Of a DNA stretch of 64,000 bases, positions 1 to 8,098 are shown piece by piece. The stretch spans positions 1-64,000 of the forward strand of contig CAMEIX010000012.1 in NCBI GenBank assembly GCA_945919075.1, read 5' to 3'. Source of the stretch: an uncultured Lachnospiraceae bacterium (GTDB taxonomy: Bacteria > Bacillota > Clostridia > Lachnospirales > Lachnospiraceae). The position numbers and the translations under genes were made by a program. The notes below the pieces were generated by a model that did not search any database, was not told the origin of the DNA, and saw only the letters and a program-made list of their open reading frames with translations. Positions within the stretch are counted from its first letter, which is position 1; each line of letters opens with the position of its first letter.

Positions 1-54
1 GACTTAGCTTTACAACCCTTGACAGGGAAAAACACCACTCGGCGTCGCTCCTAA
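1..54 (+). CDS. C-terminal tail of an ORF running in from the left, possibly an integrase
   Basis: The first frame is open from base 1 and stops at a TAA at 52-54. That stop lies in what would be the anticodon loop of the adjacent tRNA-Arg fragment. The visible tail is basic and ends in TTRRRS. Tyrosine integrases that target tRNA genes often end against their attachment site, which fits, but only 17 residues are visible and no catalytic motif is in the window. The identity is inference from position. Confidence 0.3.
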   Translation, partial: DLALQPLTGKNTTRRRS

Positions 55-89
55 GGGGCAGTTGTGGGTTCGATTCCCGCAGGAAACGT
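48..89 (+). mobile_element. 3' half of tRNA-Arg(CCU), probable attachment site
   Basis: The sequence contains an anticodon-loop-like CTCCTAA, a T arm (GTGGG, loop TTCGATT, CCCGC) and a 3' acceptor strand AGGAAAC followed by G. No matching GTTTCCT acceptor strand or D arm lies in the preceding 47 bases, so this is not a full tRNA. Integrating elements that use a tRNA 3' end restore the tRNA at one end and leave a 3' copy at the other. The orientation makes this the right end of an element lying to the left of the window. Confidence 0.5.
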
Positions 90-97
90 TCATTTTA

Positions 98-131
98 AGC
101 AGTAATGATGATGAAATCATTGCTGCTTTTT
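98..131 (+). terminator. Intrinsic terminator behind the tRNA fragment
   Basis: Two 12-base arms at 98-109 and 116-127 pair with one wobble around a 6-base loop, followed by TTTT. It is probably the original terminator of the tRNA-Arg gene, kept with the 3' fragment. The stretch from 132 to 328 is AT-rich and shows no further gene. Confidence 0.7.
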
Positions 132-328
132 GTATGTCATGATTAAAGAATCAATAATTGCAAAAATATTTTTTAGCAATTATTATAAATAAAATAAGAA
201 GGTATGCTATCGGTAATGATATTTTGAATAAATACCCTCTTTAGTATTAAAGGATTTTATGGTAATATTAATTTGAAATGTTTTATTTTAGGCTAAGAGT
301 TTTACATCATATGCAGGGAGGCTTGAAA

Positions 329-1489
329 ATGAAATTATTATATTCAAACATTTTACCATTTGCAGTTAATGAAGGAGAAGAAACTATTGCAGATGCAATC
401 AATAATCAAATGCAGTTAGCAGATAGAATTGAAATTGCGGTGGGCTATGTTTCTCGTGCTTCTTTAGAAGAATTGGATTCGTTAGTTGAAAAAAATAATA
501 TAAAAAATATATGCCTTAATATTGGAATGTACTTTATTGAAGGAATGCCGGAGGGGTCATATCATACAGCAATCAGGATAAATAAAAAGTGGCAGGATAT
601 GGGAATTGGTGAAATCCGCATGATTAAATCATTCAAGTATCATGGAAAACTCTATGCGTTTTACAAGAATAATAAACCATTTTCTGCAATAATTGGTTCA
701 GCAAATTTAGGAGTAATCAAACTTGAAGCAAACAATAGAAGGCAGTATGAGATTTCTGCAATTACAGAAGATATATCAGAAGTTGAAGAAATAGTAAATC
801 ATATAGAAGAGTTGAAGAAACCCAATATTTCAGCAAATATTGCATCTATTGAGGGAATGCCTTTGATATATGAAATGAATACGGCTCTTTCAGGGATTGA
901 ACTTGTAACAGAGGTGCCTAAGTCTAACGTTGAATTTTACAAACGATGTACATCATATGCTTCGTTTCTTTTGCCATTAAAAGTTCCAGCACGAGATGAA
1001 AGACATATGGATGATGGAAAGCATTTTACAAAATCAAATGTTAATGTATGCTATGCGGCTCCGAGAAGCAAGCGAAAATCAAGAGATTGGTATGAAACTC
1101 AGCTTACGGTGGCAAAAGAAATAACAAAACTAGAAGGTTATCCGGAAAAGAATGTTCCTTTTTACATTGTTACTGATGATGGTTATTGGTTCAAAGCACA
1201 TACCACAAGCGATGGAAATAAACAGTTTAGTGCTGTAGGTGATGAACTGATTATGGGGAGATGGCTCAAGGGAAGATTAGTGGCAGCAGGCTTAGTTAAT
1301 CCAGTTAATGATACACAAGCGGATACAGATCGAGAGGGTATGATTACAAAAGAGATGCTGGAAGAATATGGATGCGAAAACCTATATCTCAAAAAAACAG
1401 GTCAGACAGCAATGGATGATGATGGAACACCTTTAGATGTGTGGATGCTCTCTTTTAAGCCAACAAATGAAGAAGGAGATGAAGAGTAG
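329..1489 (+). CDS. PLD-fold restriction endonuclease, NgoFVII-like
   Basis: A 386-residue protein that resembles the NgoFVII restriction endonuclease family, which uses a phospholipase-D fold to cut DNA without a metal cofactor. The PLD-type active-site signature is visible as H105-x-K107 followed by G123-S124-A-N126. The start at 329 is preferred over upstream codons because GGGAGG lies 7 bases before it. The stop overlaps the start of the Z1 ATPase gene by one base, so the two are co-translated. A cytosine-5 methyltransferase is encoded convergently just downstream, which fits a restriction role. The recognition sequence cannot be read from the protein. Confidence 0.75.
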   Translation: MKLLYSNILPFAVNEGEETIADAINNQMQLADRIEIAVGYVSRASLEELDSLVEKNNIKNICLNIGMYFIEGMPEGSYHTAIRINKKWQDMGIGEIRMIKSFKYHGKLYAFYKNNKPFSAIIGSANLGVIKLEANNRRQYEISAITEDISEVEEIVNHIEELKKPNISANIASIEGMPLIYEMNTALSGIELVTEVPKSNVEFYKRCTSYASFLLPLKVPARDERHMDDGKHFTKSNVNVCYAAPRSKRKSRDWYETQLTVAKEITKLEGYPEKNVPFYIVTDDGYWFKAHTTSDGNKQFSAVGDELIMGRWLKGRLVAAGLVNPVNDTQADTDREGMITKEMLEEYGCENLYLKKTGQTAMDDDGTPLDVWMLSFKPTNEEGDEE

Positions 1490-3339
1490 TGCAATATTTG
1501 AAGAATTATCTCAATAAGATAATAGCACGTGGAAATGAGAAACTTGCTGAATCTATTTCACATACAGCTGAAGAAGTTGGAGAAAAGTATATTAAAAATT
1601 TTTCGTTCACCAGCCATGAGATAGGTCTGCTCTTTGGAAATGTTCAGTCTGGAAAAACTGGTCAAATGTTTGGCATTATTTCAAAAGCGACTGATTTGGG
1701 ATTTCCTGTATTCGTTTTGTTGACAACAGATAATGTTGTGTTACAACAGCAAACATTGGATCGTGTAAAAGCAGATCTTGATGGTTATTGTATTTGTGGA
1801 GAGAATGACTCTATGATTTTTACGGACAACAGTCTTCTTCAACCTACGATTATTGTCTTAAAGAAGAATGTGCGTATATTAAAATTATGGGCTAATATAT
1901 TTAATTCAACAGGTTTCATGAGAGGCAATCCATTATTTCTTATTGATGATGAGGCAGATGCCGCTTCTTTAAATACTTTAGTAAATATAGATCGTCAATC
2001 ATCTATCAATAAGTATCTTGATATTATTAAGAACGGAGCATCAAGCAGTATATATCTTCAAGTGACAGGAACTCCACAGGCTATTTTCTTGCAGACAGTA
2101 GAATCAGGATGGCATCCATATTTTACATATTATTTTCAGCCAGGAGCAAGTTATTTAGGTGGTGACTTTTTCTTCCCGTCAACAGGAAAACCAAAATGTG
2201 TCAACTATTTGGAACAGATAGAAGATCCTACAAAAAGTGTAGTAATCAGACATATTGCAGTTGCATCACAGGTGTTGGCATCTGGTGGTAAGGTGGCAAA
2301 TTGTTTGATTCATCCAAGTGTAAGACAAGCAGTTCATAAAAAATATTCTGATGATGTAATCAAGGAGATTGCGTGGTGTGTAGAAAACAGAAATGATGCT
2401 TTCAAAGATGAAATAGAAAAAGAATATGATAATCTTACACCGGCAAAAAAGGAAAAGGTGCCGTTAGATCAGTTTCTTCAAAAAGCATATGAACTTATTG
2501 ATGAAAAGGCAATTCAAGTTCTTATTATGAATGGCAAATCTGATATAGATAGCGAGCAGTATGAAACGGGATGTAATTTTGTAATTGGTGGAAATACACT
2601 AGGCAGAGGTGTTACGTTCCCAGGACTTCAAACTATCTACTATACAAGAACAAGCAAGAAGCCTCAAGCTGATACAATGTGGCAGCATAGTCGTATGTTC
2701 GGATATGACAGAGATCCTGGTTTGATGCGAGTGTTTATTGATGAAAACTTGTATAAATTATTCTCTGATATTAACGCAACAAACAATTCTATAATTGCTC
2801 AGATTGAAAGAGGAATTGAGGATATAAAGGTATATTATCCAAATGGATTGAATCCTACAAGGAAAAATGTACTCGATACAGATCATGTAGAAATGCTTTC
2901 TGGTGGAACGAATTACTATCCATATTATCCCGATAATGATTCGATAGATGAGCTCTCAAAGCTCCTTGAACCATTTGCTTCTGATGAACCATATTATCAA
3001 GTAAGTCTTAGAATTGTAAAAGAAATCCTAAGTCATATTATTCCAAGCCCGGATTTTAAGTTAAAGGCATTTATTTCGATTATCGATACCATATTATCAG
3101 AGCAGCCAGCGGGACAAGGTATTTTGATTGTACGTCGAAACAGAGATGTTGCACAAGGAACTGGCGCATTGCTTTCTCCTAATGATTGGAAATTAGGAAG
3201 TGAGTTTCCTTCAAAATTGGTATTAACTATGTATCAAGTAACTGGAAATAAAGGATGGGGTGGTAGACCTTTATGGGTTCCTAACATTAAATTGCCAGGA
3301 GACATTATCTATTATGACGTAATTGAAGATGATGAATAA
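1489..3339 (+). CDS. Z1-domain P-loop ATPase of a restriction system
   Basis: A 616-residue superfamily-2-like ATPase of the Z1 family, known from restriction-modification and conflict loci. Visible motifs are Walker A (QSGKT at residues 53-57), a Walker B of the form LIDDEAD, a TGTPQ motif, and a late GGNTLGRG plus Q-H-S-R-M-F-G segment corresponding to the helicase arginine-finger motifs. The GTG start overlaps the TAG of the upstream nuclease, with AGAAGGAG about 10 bases upstream. The likely role is ATP-driven translocation or remodelling of DNA for the PLD nuclease. That coupling is inferred from gene order. Confidence 0.8.
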   Translation: MQYLKNYLNKIIARGNEKLAESISHTAEEVGEKYIKNFSFTSHEIGLLFGNVQSGKTGQMFGIISKATDLGFPVFVLLTTDNVVLQQQTLDRVKADLDGYCICGENDSMIFTDNSLLQPTIIVLKKNVRILKLWANIFNSTGFMRGNPLFLIDDEADAASLNTLVNIDRQSSINKYLDIIKNGASSSIYLQVTGTPQAIFLQTVESGWHPYFTYYFQPGASYLGGDFFFPSTGKPKCVNYLEQIEDPTKSVVIRHIAVASQVLASGGKVANCLIHPSVRQAVHKKYSDDVIKEIAWCVENRNDAFKDEIEKEYDNLTPAKKEKVPLDQFLQKAYELIDEKAIQVLIMNGKSDIDSEQYETGCNFVIGGNTLGRGVTFPGLQTIYYTRTSKKPQADTMWQHSRMFGYDRDPGLMRVFIDENLYKLFSDINATNNSIIAQIERGIEDIKVYYPNGLNPTRKNVLDTDHVEMLSGGTNYYPYYPDNDSIDELSKLLEPFASDEPYYQVSLRIVKEILSHIIPSPDFKLKAFISIIDTILSEQPAGQGILIVRRNRDVAQGTGALLSPNDWKLGSEFPSKLVLTMYQVTGNKGWGGRPLWVPNIKLPGDIIYYDVIEDDE

Positions 3340-3345
3340 AAAAGT

Positions 3346-3378
3346 AGCTGTACTATTCGCAATAGGAGTAGTACAGCT
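3346..3378. terminator. Bidirectional terminator between convergent Z1 ATPase and methyltransferase genes
   Basis: Perfect 10-base arms (AGCTGTACTA at 3346-3355 and its complement at 3369-3378) lie between two convergent genes. T-rich sequence follows on both strands. Confidence 0.75.
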
Positions 3379-3383
3379 GTTTC

Positions 3384-4436
3384 TTATTCTGTAATTGAAG
3401 GCTCAATGCTTTCATATTCAATTCCGGCAAATGATTTTAAGATGGCTTCAAAAATTATTTTTGCTCCTTTACATGGCACAGCCATTCCGATTTGCTTACG
3501 AACACTTTCTTTGGATCCTATAAATTCATAAGTATCAGGAAATGTCTGCAAGCGAGCACGTTCGCGGTTTGTGAGAGCGCGAGGTTCTGACCAATGGTAG
3601 ATATGTGTTCCACCACCGCCACTACCTGTTACAGTATATGATGGTTTTGTTGGATCAAGGCGCTTATAAATTTGGCTGATTTTAGCACCCTTAACGTTTA
3701 GCTTCAATTCTTCCGGCAAATCAGCAGTGAAAGCATTCTGCCCAGGTTTTATGTGTTTTAATCTTTCGACAACTTGCTTAGACTGCTTTGTAAGTTCGTT
3801 ATTAAAAGCATTTTGAGGAATCGGTGGATTCTCAATAGCATTTTTGCAGGTATTATCAATATTAGCATAAGGAGCCGGAGACGGCACTTTGAATTCTACA
3901 GGGATATCATTCCGTATTCCAACGATTATTAAACGATGTCTTGCCTGAGGTATTCCATAGTCTTCAAATTTATATAAATGAGGAGTGATAGTATAGTCTG
4001 CTCCTCGGAGCTCTTCCAAGATTTTAGTGAGAGCTTTTCCTTCGTTGGCACTTCGTAATCCACCAACATTTTCTGCTAGGAACCACGTAGGTTTAAACAT
4101 TTTTAATGCTTTGACTCCATAAGAGTAAAGCGGTCCAAATGTGCCGTCCATTCCTTTTTGCTCACCTACGACACTATAGTCATTGCAGGGAAAACCAAAG
4201 GCGAGGGCATCGATTGGAGCTAATTGTGACATATCAAAAGTTCTAATATCTCCATGATAAACTGTTTCCGGAGCGTTAGGACAGATATTATGACGGTATG
4301 TTTCACAAGTTGATTCATCATAGTCATTAGCCCATTGGTGGACAATGCGATAATCGTCGTTTCCGATATTGGCGTTGGTTGCACCCCACCCAATTCCCCC
4401 GGGACCACAGAATAATTCGCCTAATCTATATATCAT
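3384..4436 (-). CDS. DNA (cytosine-5) methyltransferase
   Basis: A 350-residue m5C methyltransferase with the family motifs in order: SAM-binding LFCGPGG (residues 8-14), catalytic PC with C84 inside GFPCNDYS, ENV at 122-124, and the QARHR motif VIII around residues 164-168. It would methylate the same site that the PLD nuclease cuts, protecting the host. The ATG overlaps the stop of the upstream HTH gene in the order ATGA, so controller and methyltransferase form an operon. It is convergent with the nuclease/ATPase operon. Confidence 0.93.
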   Translation of the reverse strand: MIYRLGELFCGPGGIGWGATNANIGNDDYRIVHQWANDYDESTCETYRHNICPNAPETVYHGDIRTFDMSQLAPIDALAFGFPCNDYSVVGEQKGMDGTFGPLYSYGVKALKMFKPTWFLAENVGGLRSANEGKALTKILEELRGADYTITPHLYKFEDYGIPQARHRLIIVGIRNDIPVEFKVPSPAPYANIDNTCKNAIENPPIPQNAFNNELTKQSKQVVERLKHIKPGQNAFTADLPEELKLNVKGAKISQIYKRLDPTKPSYTVTGSGGGGTHIYHWSEPRALTNRERARLQTFPDTYEFIGSKESVRKQIGMAVPCKGAKIIFEAILKSFAGIEYESIEPSITE

Positions 4437-4765
4437 TTTTGTGTCCTCTTTTCTGTCAATAGGTTTATTAGTTCTTGTATTGAAGCAATAGCTTCATCTG
4501 TTAAAAACTCTGAATTTTCAAAACATACAGTTTTTCTTTCAAGATCATCCTCATCCAGATATCCATATGCTTTATATAGTTCGATTACATCTATTCCATA
4601 AAAATTCGCTAAAGCTTTTAGTTGTGTTGCAGGAGGATTTTTGGTAATTCCTTCTTCTATACGACGGATAGTAGAATCCCCAACTCCAGTTTTGGAATAC
4701 ACGGCCTTTACACCAAGACCAAGCCTTTCGCGAAGGGATTTCAAATATTGACCTGGATTATTCAT
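4433..4765 (-). CDS. HTH (XRE/Cro) regulator, probable R-M controller protein
   Basis: A 110-residue protein beginning MNNPGQYLKSLRERLG. An XRE-type helix-turn-helix covers about residues 5-65, with the segment GVGDSTIRRIEEG as the recognition region. The start at 4765 is chosen because GGAGAA lies just upstream; a longer reading frame to 4858 has no better site. Its stop overlaps the methyltransferase start. Small XRE controllers commonly time methyltransferase against nuclease expression, and that role is inferred here. Confidence 0.75.
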   Translation of the reverse strand: MNNPGQYLKSLRERLGLGVKAVYSKTGVGDSTIRRIEEGITKNPPATQLKALANFYGIDVIELYKAYGYLDEDDLERKTVCFENSEFLTDEAIASIQELINLLTEKRTQK

Positions 4766-4902
4766 GGCATTCTCCTTCACAATGATTATACAATGTTTGC
4801 TGCAAAAATGCAAGAAATAATTATATATGCTGCGTAAAGCAGCAATAGGAAAAGACATAGTGCGTATTTGGTTCTATGACTTAATTGCTTCCAGAAGTAG
4901 CA

Positions 4903-5036
4903 TCAGTCATCAATATTGTAGTCACAGGTAATCTTGCGGCTGTTGTTTCCGTAGAGTTCAATAATCTCTTTTGCTTGTTGATGGACTGGTTCTCTTATAT
5001 TCAAACAACTGATCAACCGTAAGAGTGAGCTTAGTC
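4903..5036 (-). pseudogene. Frameshifted coding remnant, family unknown
   Basis: One frame on the minus strand reads QAKEIIELYGNNSRKI... to a stop at 4903. The neighbouring frame just upstream reads LTLTVDQLFEYKR and also looks coding. The two would join through a single frameshift. No start is visible. I do not recognise the family. Confidence 0.3.
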
Positions 5037-5090
5037 TGATAATAGAATGGCAGTTGCTCAATGGTCGTATCTACCGTTTGCTAATATTAG

Positions 5091-5139
5091 TTTTAACAAC
5101 ACACATTTTGACTAATTTTTAAAAAGTGTGTTGTTAAAA
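5091..5139. repeat. Long inverted repeat, 19-base arms
   Basis: The arms at 5091-5109 and 5121-5139 are complementary except for one mismatch and are separated by 11 bases. The outer 14 bases (TTTTAACAACACAC and its complement) match perfectly. It lies among decayed genes, without a promoter context that would make it a clear terminator. Confidence 0.75.
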
Positions 5140-5140
5140 T

Positions 5141-5386
5141 GATATTTTTGAGGAAATTATCAATGCGTTCATAAATGATGGAGACTATTCTATTTCATTA
5201 CCAGTTCAAATTCATATCTGTTAAGTGGTGAGTAAACAGATCGAAAATAGAGAATACAAACCATTGGAAATGATTAGAGATAATTACATGAAGTATGTTG
5301 TGACAACAGATTATTTGCTTCAAAAAAGAAATGGAATAAATCATATTAATATTCTGGAATTTATGAAAGAGGGTAAGAAGTTTTAA
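5141..5386 (+). pseudogene. C-terminal remnant of a DUF4143-type AAA ATPase
   Basis: An open stretch ends at 5386 with a tail containing REYKPLEMIRDNYMKYVV and later NGINHINILEFM. This resembles the C-terminal end of AAA ATPases carrying DUF4143. The same frame continues upstream to about 5141 but is broken by a TAA at 5222. The Walker motifs and most of the gene are absent, so this is a fragment. Confidence 0.5.
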
Positions 5387-5391
5387 GCGAG

Positions 5392-5553
5392 ATGCAATTA
5401 CAGCAGACACCAATTGGCGTATCTGTAAATGTTGTCTCTAAGATTATTAACCAGTTAGTAGATTTAAAGGTAATTGTGCCTGATTCAACAATGGTAAAAA
5501 AGGGATATAGATATCAAAAAATCTATGAAGTATTTGTAGGAACAAATGGATGA
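5392..5553 (+). pseudogene. C-terminal remnant of a Fic-family protein
   Basis: The 53 residues contain SKIINQLVDLKVIVPDS and GYRYQKIYEVF. This resembles the winged-helix tail found after the Fic domain in many Firmicute Fic proteins. The HPFxxGNGR catalytic motif is missing entirely, so only the end of the gene remains. It lies 5 bases after the DUF4143 remnant. Between here and 5660 there is only AT-rich sequence. Confidence 0.55.
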
Positions 5554-5673
5554 CATTTTTGCCAAAAAGTATAATAATCACATCTTTTTTATAAAAACCT
5601 CGCTATATATTGTTTTGCAAATAAATGATAAAATCTATATAATTACTTTTAAAAAGAAAAGGAGATGCAAAAA

Positions 5674-8052
5674 GTGAAATTCAAAAAGAAATGGTTAGCT
5701 ATACTAATGGTAATGACGATGGTTTTGTCACTTGGTCTTACAGGCTGCGGAAAGTCAAATGACAACGAAGAAAGTCCTGTAGAGAGTGAGACTGTTGATA
5801 CACCATCAACACCGGAAACACCGGAGAACTTTGTGGAACTTGCACTCAATGTTTATTACAACGATGCGGATCATTCCTATTATAAGAATGAATCAGGCGA
5901 GTCCATCATCGTATCTGAGAATGGTCAGTATACATTAAGTTTTGACTGCTCAAAGGATCTTTCTGATGAAGCGGCTTCTGCAGGTGTAAATTCGTTAACG
6001 AATCTTACTGCAATTTACATTCTGGATATGGGTTCTAAAAAGAGTGAGCCGTCCGGCATTACTGCTTGTAACATTAAGTATGATTCCGTAGTGGTTGACG
6101 GAACAGAGCTTACAATTACCAAGACAGAAGCAAAGTCCGCACTTAAGAGCACAGGCATTTTTGATACCAATGATCCCATTAACGCATGGGACGGTTCTGC
6201 AGTGGAAGAGGTTTCCAATACAGCGGAACATGTAGCGAATTTTACAACGGTAAAGAATCCCACTACAATTTCTGTGACCTTTACTCTTTCCGATATGTCC
6301 TGGGATGCTTTGCAGGAAGAAGAAAATAACGGTAACCAGGCTTCAAACAATGCATACGTTAACTCAGCAGTATTCAGTGAAATGGATTTTACAGATGTTA
6401 ATGCTGTAGAGTTAACAAAGTACCTTGGAAATGGTATTAACCTTGGAAACACAATGGAAGCTGTTAATACCAACTTCGGCAAAGATTTGGATGTCAGCAA
6501 GTACGAAACTGCATGGGGACAGCCCGTGACCACTAAGGCAATGATTGCCGGTATGAAAAACTGTGGATTTGATACCATCAGAATTCCTGTCGCATGGACA
6601 AACATGATGGATTATGAAAACGGGGATTACACCATTAATGAAGCATATCTGGATCGTGTTCAGGAAATTGTGGACTGGGCAATTGAATCAGAAATGTTTG
6701 TAATTGTAAATGACCACTGGGATGGTGGCTGGTGGGAGCTTTTTGCAGGTACGAAAGAAGAGAACGCACAGGCGTGGAAAATTTATGAAGCAATCTGGAC
6801 GCAGGTTAGTGAGAGATTCAAAGACTATTCCGATATGCTTATTTTAGAATCTGCCAATGAAGAATTAGGCAGCGGTTGGATGAATAAGGGATTAGAAGAA
6901 GACGAGACATATGAACTTATGAATTCCATTAACCAGAAGTTTGTGGATATTGTTCGTGCCAGCGGCGGTAACAATGACGATCGTTTCTTACTGATTGCCG
7001 GTAACAATACGAATATCGATAAGACAATTGATAAGCGTTTTAAAATGCCGAAAGATACCGCTACCGGCAAACTTATCGTATCCGTTCATTACTACGATCC
7101 ATGGAACTACTGTGGGGACAAAAAAGCAGATTCTGTTGATGATTTAACCGGTTACAAGTGGGGGCTTGCTGAAGAATATACCTATATGAACGAGCAGGTT
7201 TCTAAGATGACCAAATTTACAGAAGCAGGATACGGAGTCATTATCGGTGAATATGGCGCATTACCGGTTTATATTGGTAATGAAAGCTATGAAATTCCAA
7301 ATACCATTGAATACACAGATTACTTCTTGAATGTATGTGATGTAAATAACTTCTGTCCGGTTCTCTGGTCAACAGGTAATTCCTATAATAAGACAACTCT
7401 TACCATGATTTCTGATGAAACGACTAAGCTTTTCACATCACGCTGCTATGCAGAGGAAACCGCCTTAGGCGATTCTTATCTTGAAGCAGTTAAGAAGGAA
7501 ATGGAAGAAGTGGCTGCTGCAGCTCCTGACCATTGGGCGGGACAGGAAGTATATGCACCGGGTACTCCTGTTGCATGGATTATGTGGAATGGTGGTGCCG
7601 GAACTTACAGTGTAGGCGATACCTTTAATGCTGCCGATAATACAACAGGAATTACGGCTACCAATGTCGTTGTAAACGGTGCAGGTGAGTATACTGTCAG
7701 TCTGGACTTTGCCGGTGGTAACGACGGACTTACCTTTGCTGCGCTTGCAATTGCAGAGGGAGAAATTCTGTTTAACAAGCCGATTATTAATATAAAAGAA
7801 GTTACCCTTGATGGTACGGCAGTACCCTTTGAAAACTATTATACCAGTTCGGATAATGGGAAATGTACCAGAGTAAATCTTTACAACGCCTGGTGTGGTG
7901 ACCTGCAGAAACAGGTTGCAAAGGGTGACTGCAATTTTAGAACGGTAGATGGGGATTTATCAAATATTACAGCTACTCCGCTGGATCCTACATTGCTTAA
8001 AGGAACAAAGAACATCACGATTACATTTGAATTGCTTATTCCCCGTAATTAA
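5674..8052 (+). CDS. Cell-surface GH5 glycoside hydrolase lipoprotein
   Basis: A 792-residue secreted lipoprotein: a basic N-terminus, a hydrophobic segment and the lipobox LTGC with C25. The centre (about residues 245-610) is a glycoside hydrolase family 5 domain, with acid/base E396 in ESANEE, nucleophile E526 in IIGEYG, and conserved HYYDPW. A beta-sandwich-like region precedes it (about 40-225) and a similar one follows (about 630-792), each with a Y-T-x-S-x-D-F/C pattern. The GTG at 5674 is preferred to the ATG at 5665 because GGAG at 5661-5664 directly abuts the ATG but is 9 bases from the GTG. The likely role is beta-glucan hydrolysis at the cell surface; the substrate is not determined. 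Confidence 0.85.
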   Translation: MKFKKKWLAILMVMTMVLSLGLTGCGKSNDNEESPVESETVDTPSTPETPENFVELALNVYYNDADHSYYKNESGESIIVSENGQYTLSFDCSKDLSDEAASAGVNSLTNLTAIYILDMGSKKSEPSGITACNIKYDSVVVDGTELTITKTEAKSALKSTGIFDTNDPINAWDGSAVEEVSNTAEHVANFTTVKNPTTISVTFTLSDMSWDALQEEENNGNQASNNAYVNSAVFSEMDFTDVNAVELTKYLGNGINLGNTMEAVNTNFGKDLDVSKYETAWGQPVTTKAMIAGMKNCGFDTIRIPVAWTNMMDYENGDYTINEAYLDRVQEIVDWAIESEMFVIVNDHWDGGWWELFAGTKEENAQAWKIYEAIWTQVSERFKDYSDMLILESANEELGSGWMNKGLEEDETYELMNSINQKFVDIVRASGGNNDDRFLLIAGNNTNIDKTIDKRFKMPKDTATGKLIVSVHYYDPWNYCGDKKADSVDDLTGYKWGLAEEYTYMNEQVSKMTKFTEAGYGVIIGEYGALPVYIGNESYEIPNTIEYTDYFLNVCDVNNFCPVLWSTGNSYNKTTLTMISDETTKLFTSRCYAEETALGDSYLEAVKKEMEEVAAAAPDHWAGQEVYAPGTPVAWIMWNGGAGTYSVGDTFNAADNTTGITATNVVVNGAGEYTVSLDFAGGNDGLTFAALAIAEGEILFNKPIINIKEVTLDGTAVPFENYYTSSDNGKCTRVNLYNAWCGDLQKQVAKGDCNFRTVDGDLSNITATPLDPTLLKGTKNITITFELLIPRN

Positions 8053-8098
8053 TGATATTATAGATTTAATCCTAAAAGGGCGATAGAGAGGAATACAT

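Noticed and set aside
4622..4837. Plus-strand ORF opposite the controller gene
   Set aside because: No ribosome site, and it overlaps a convincing HTH gene.
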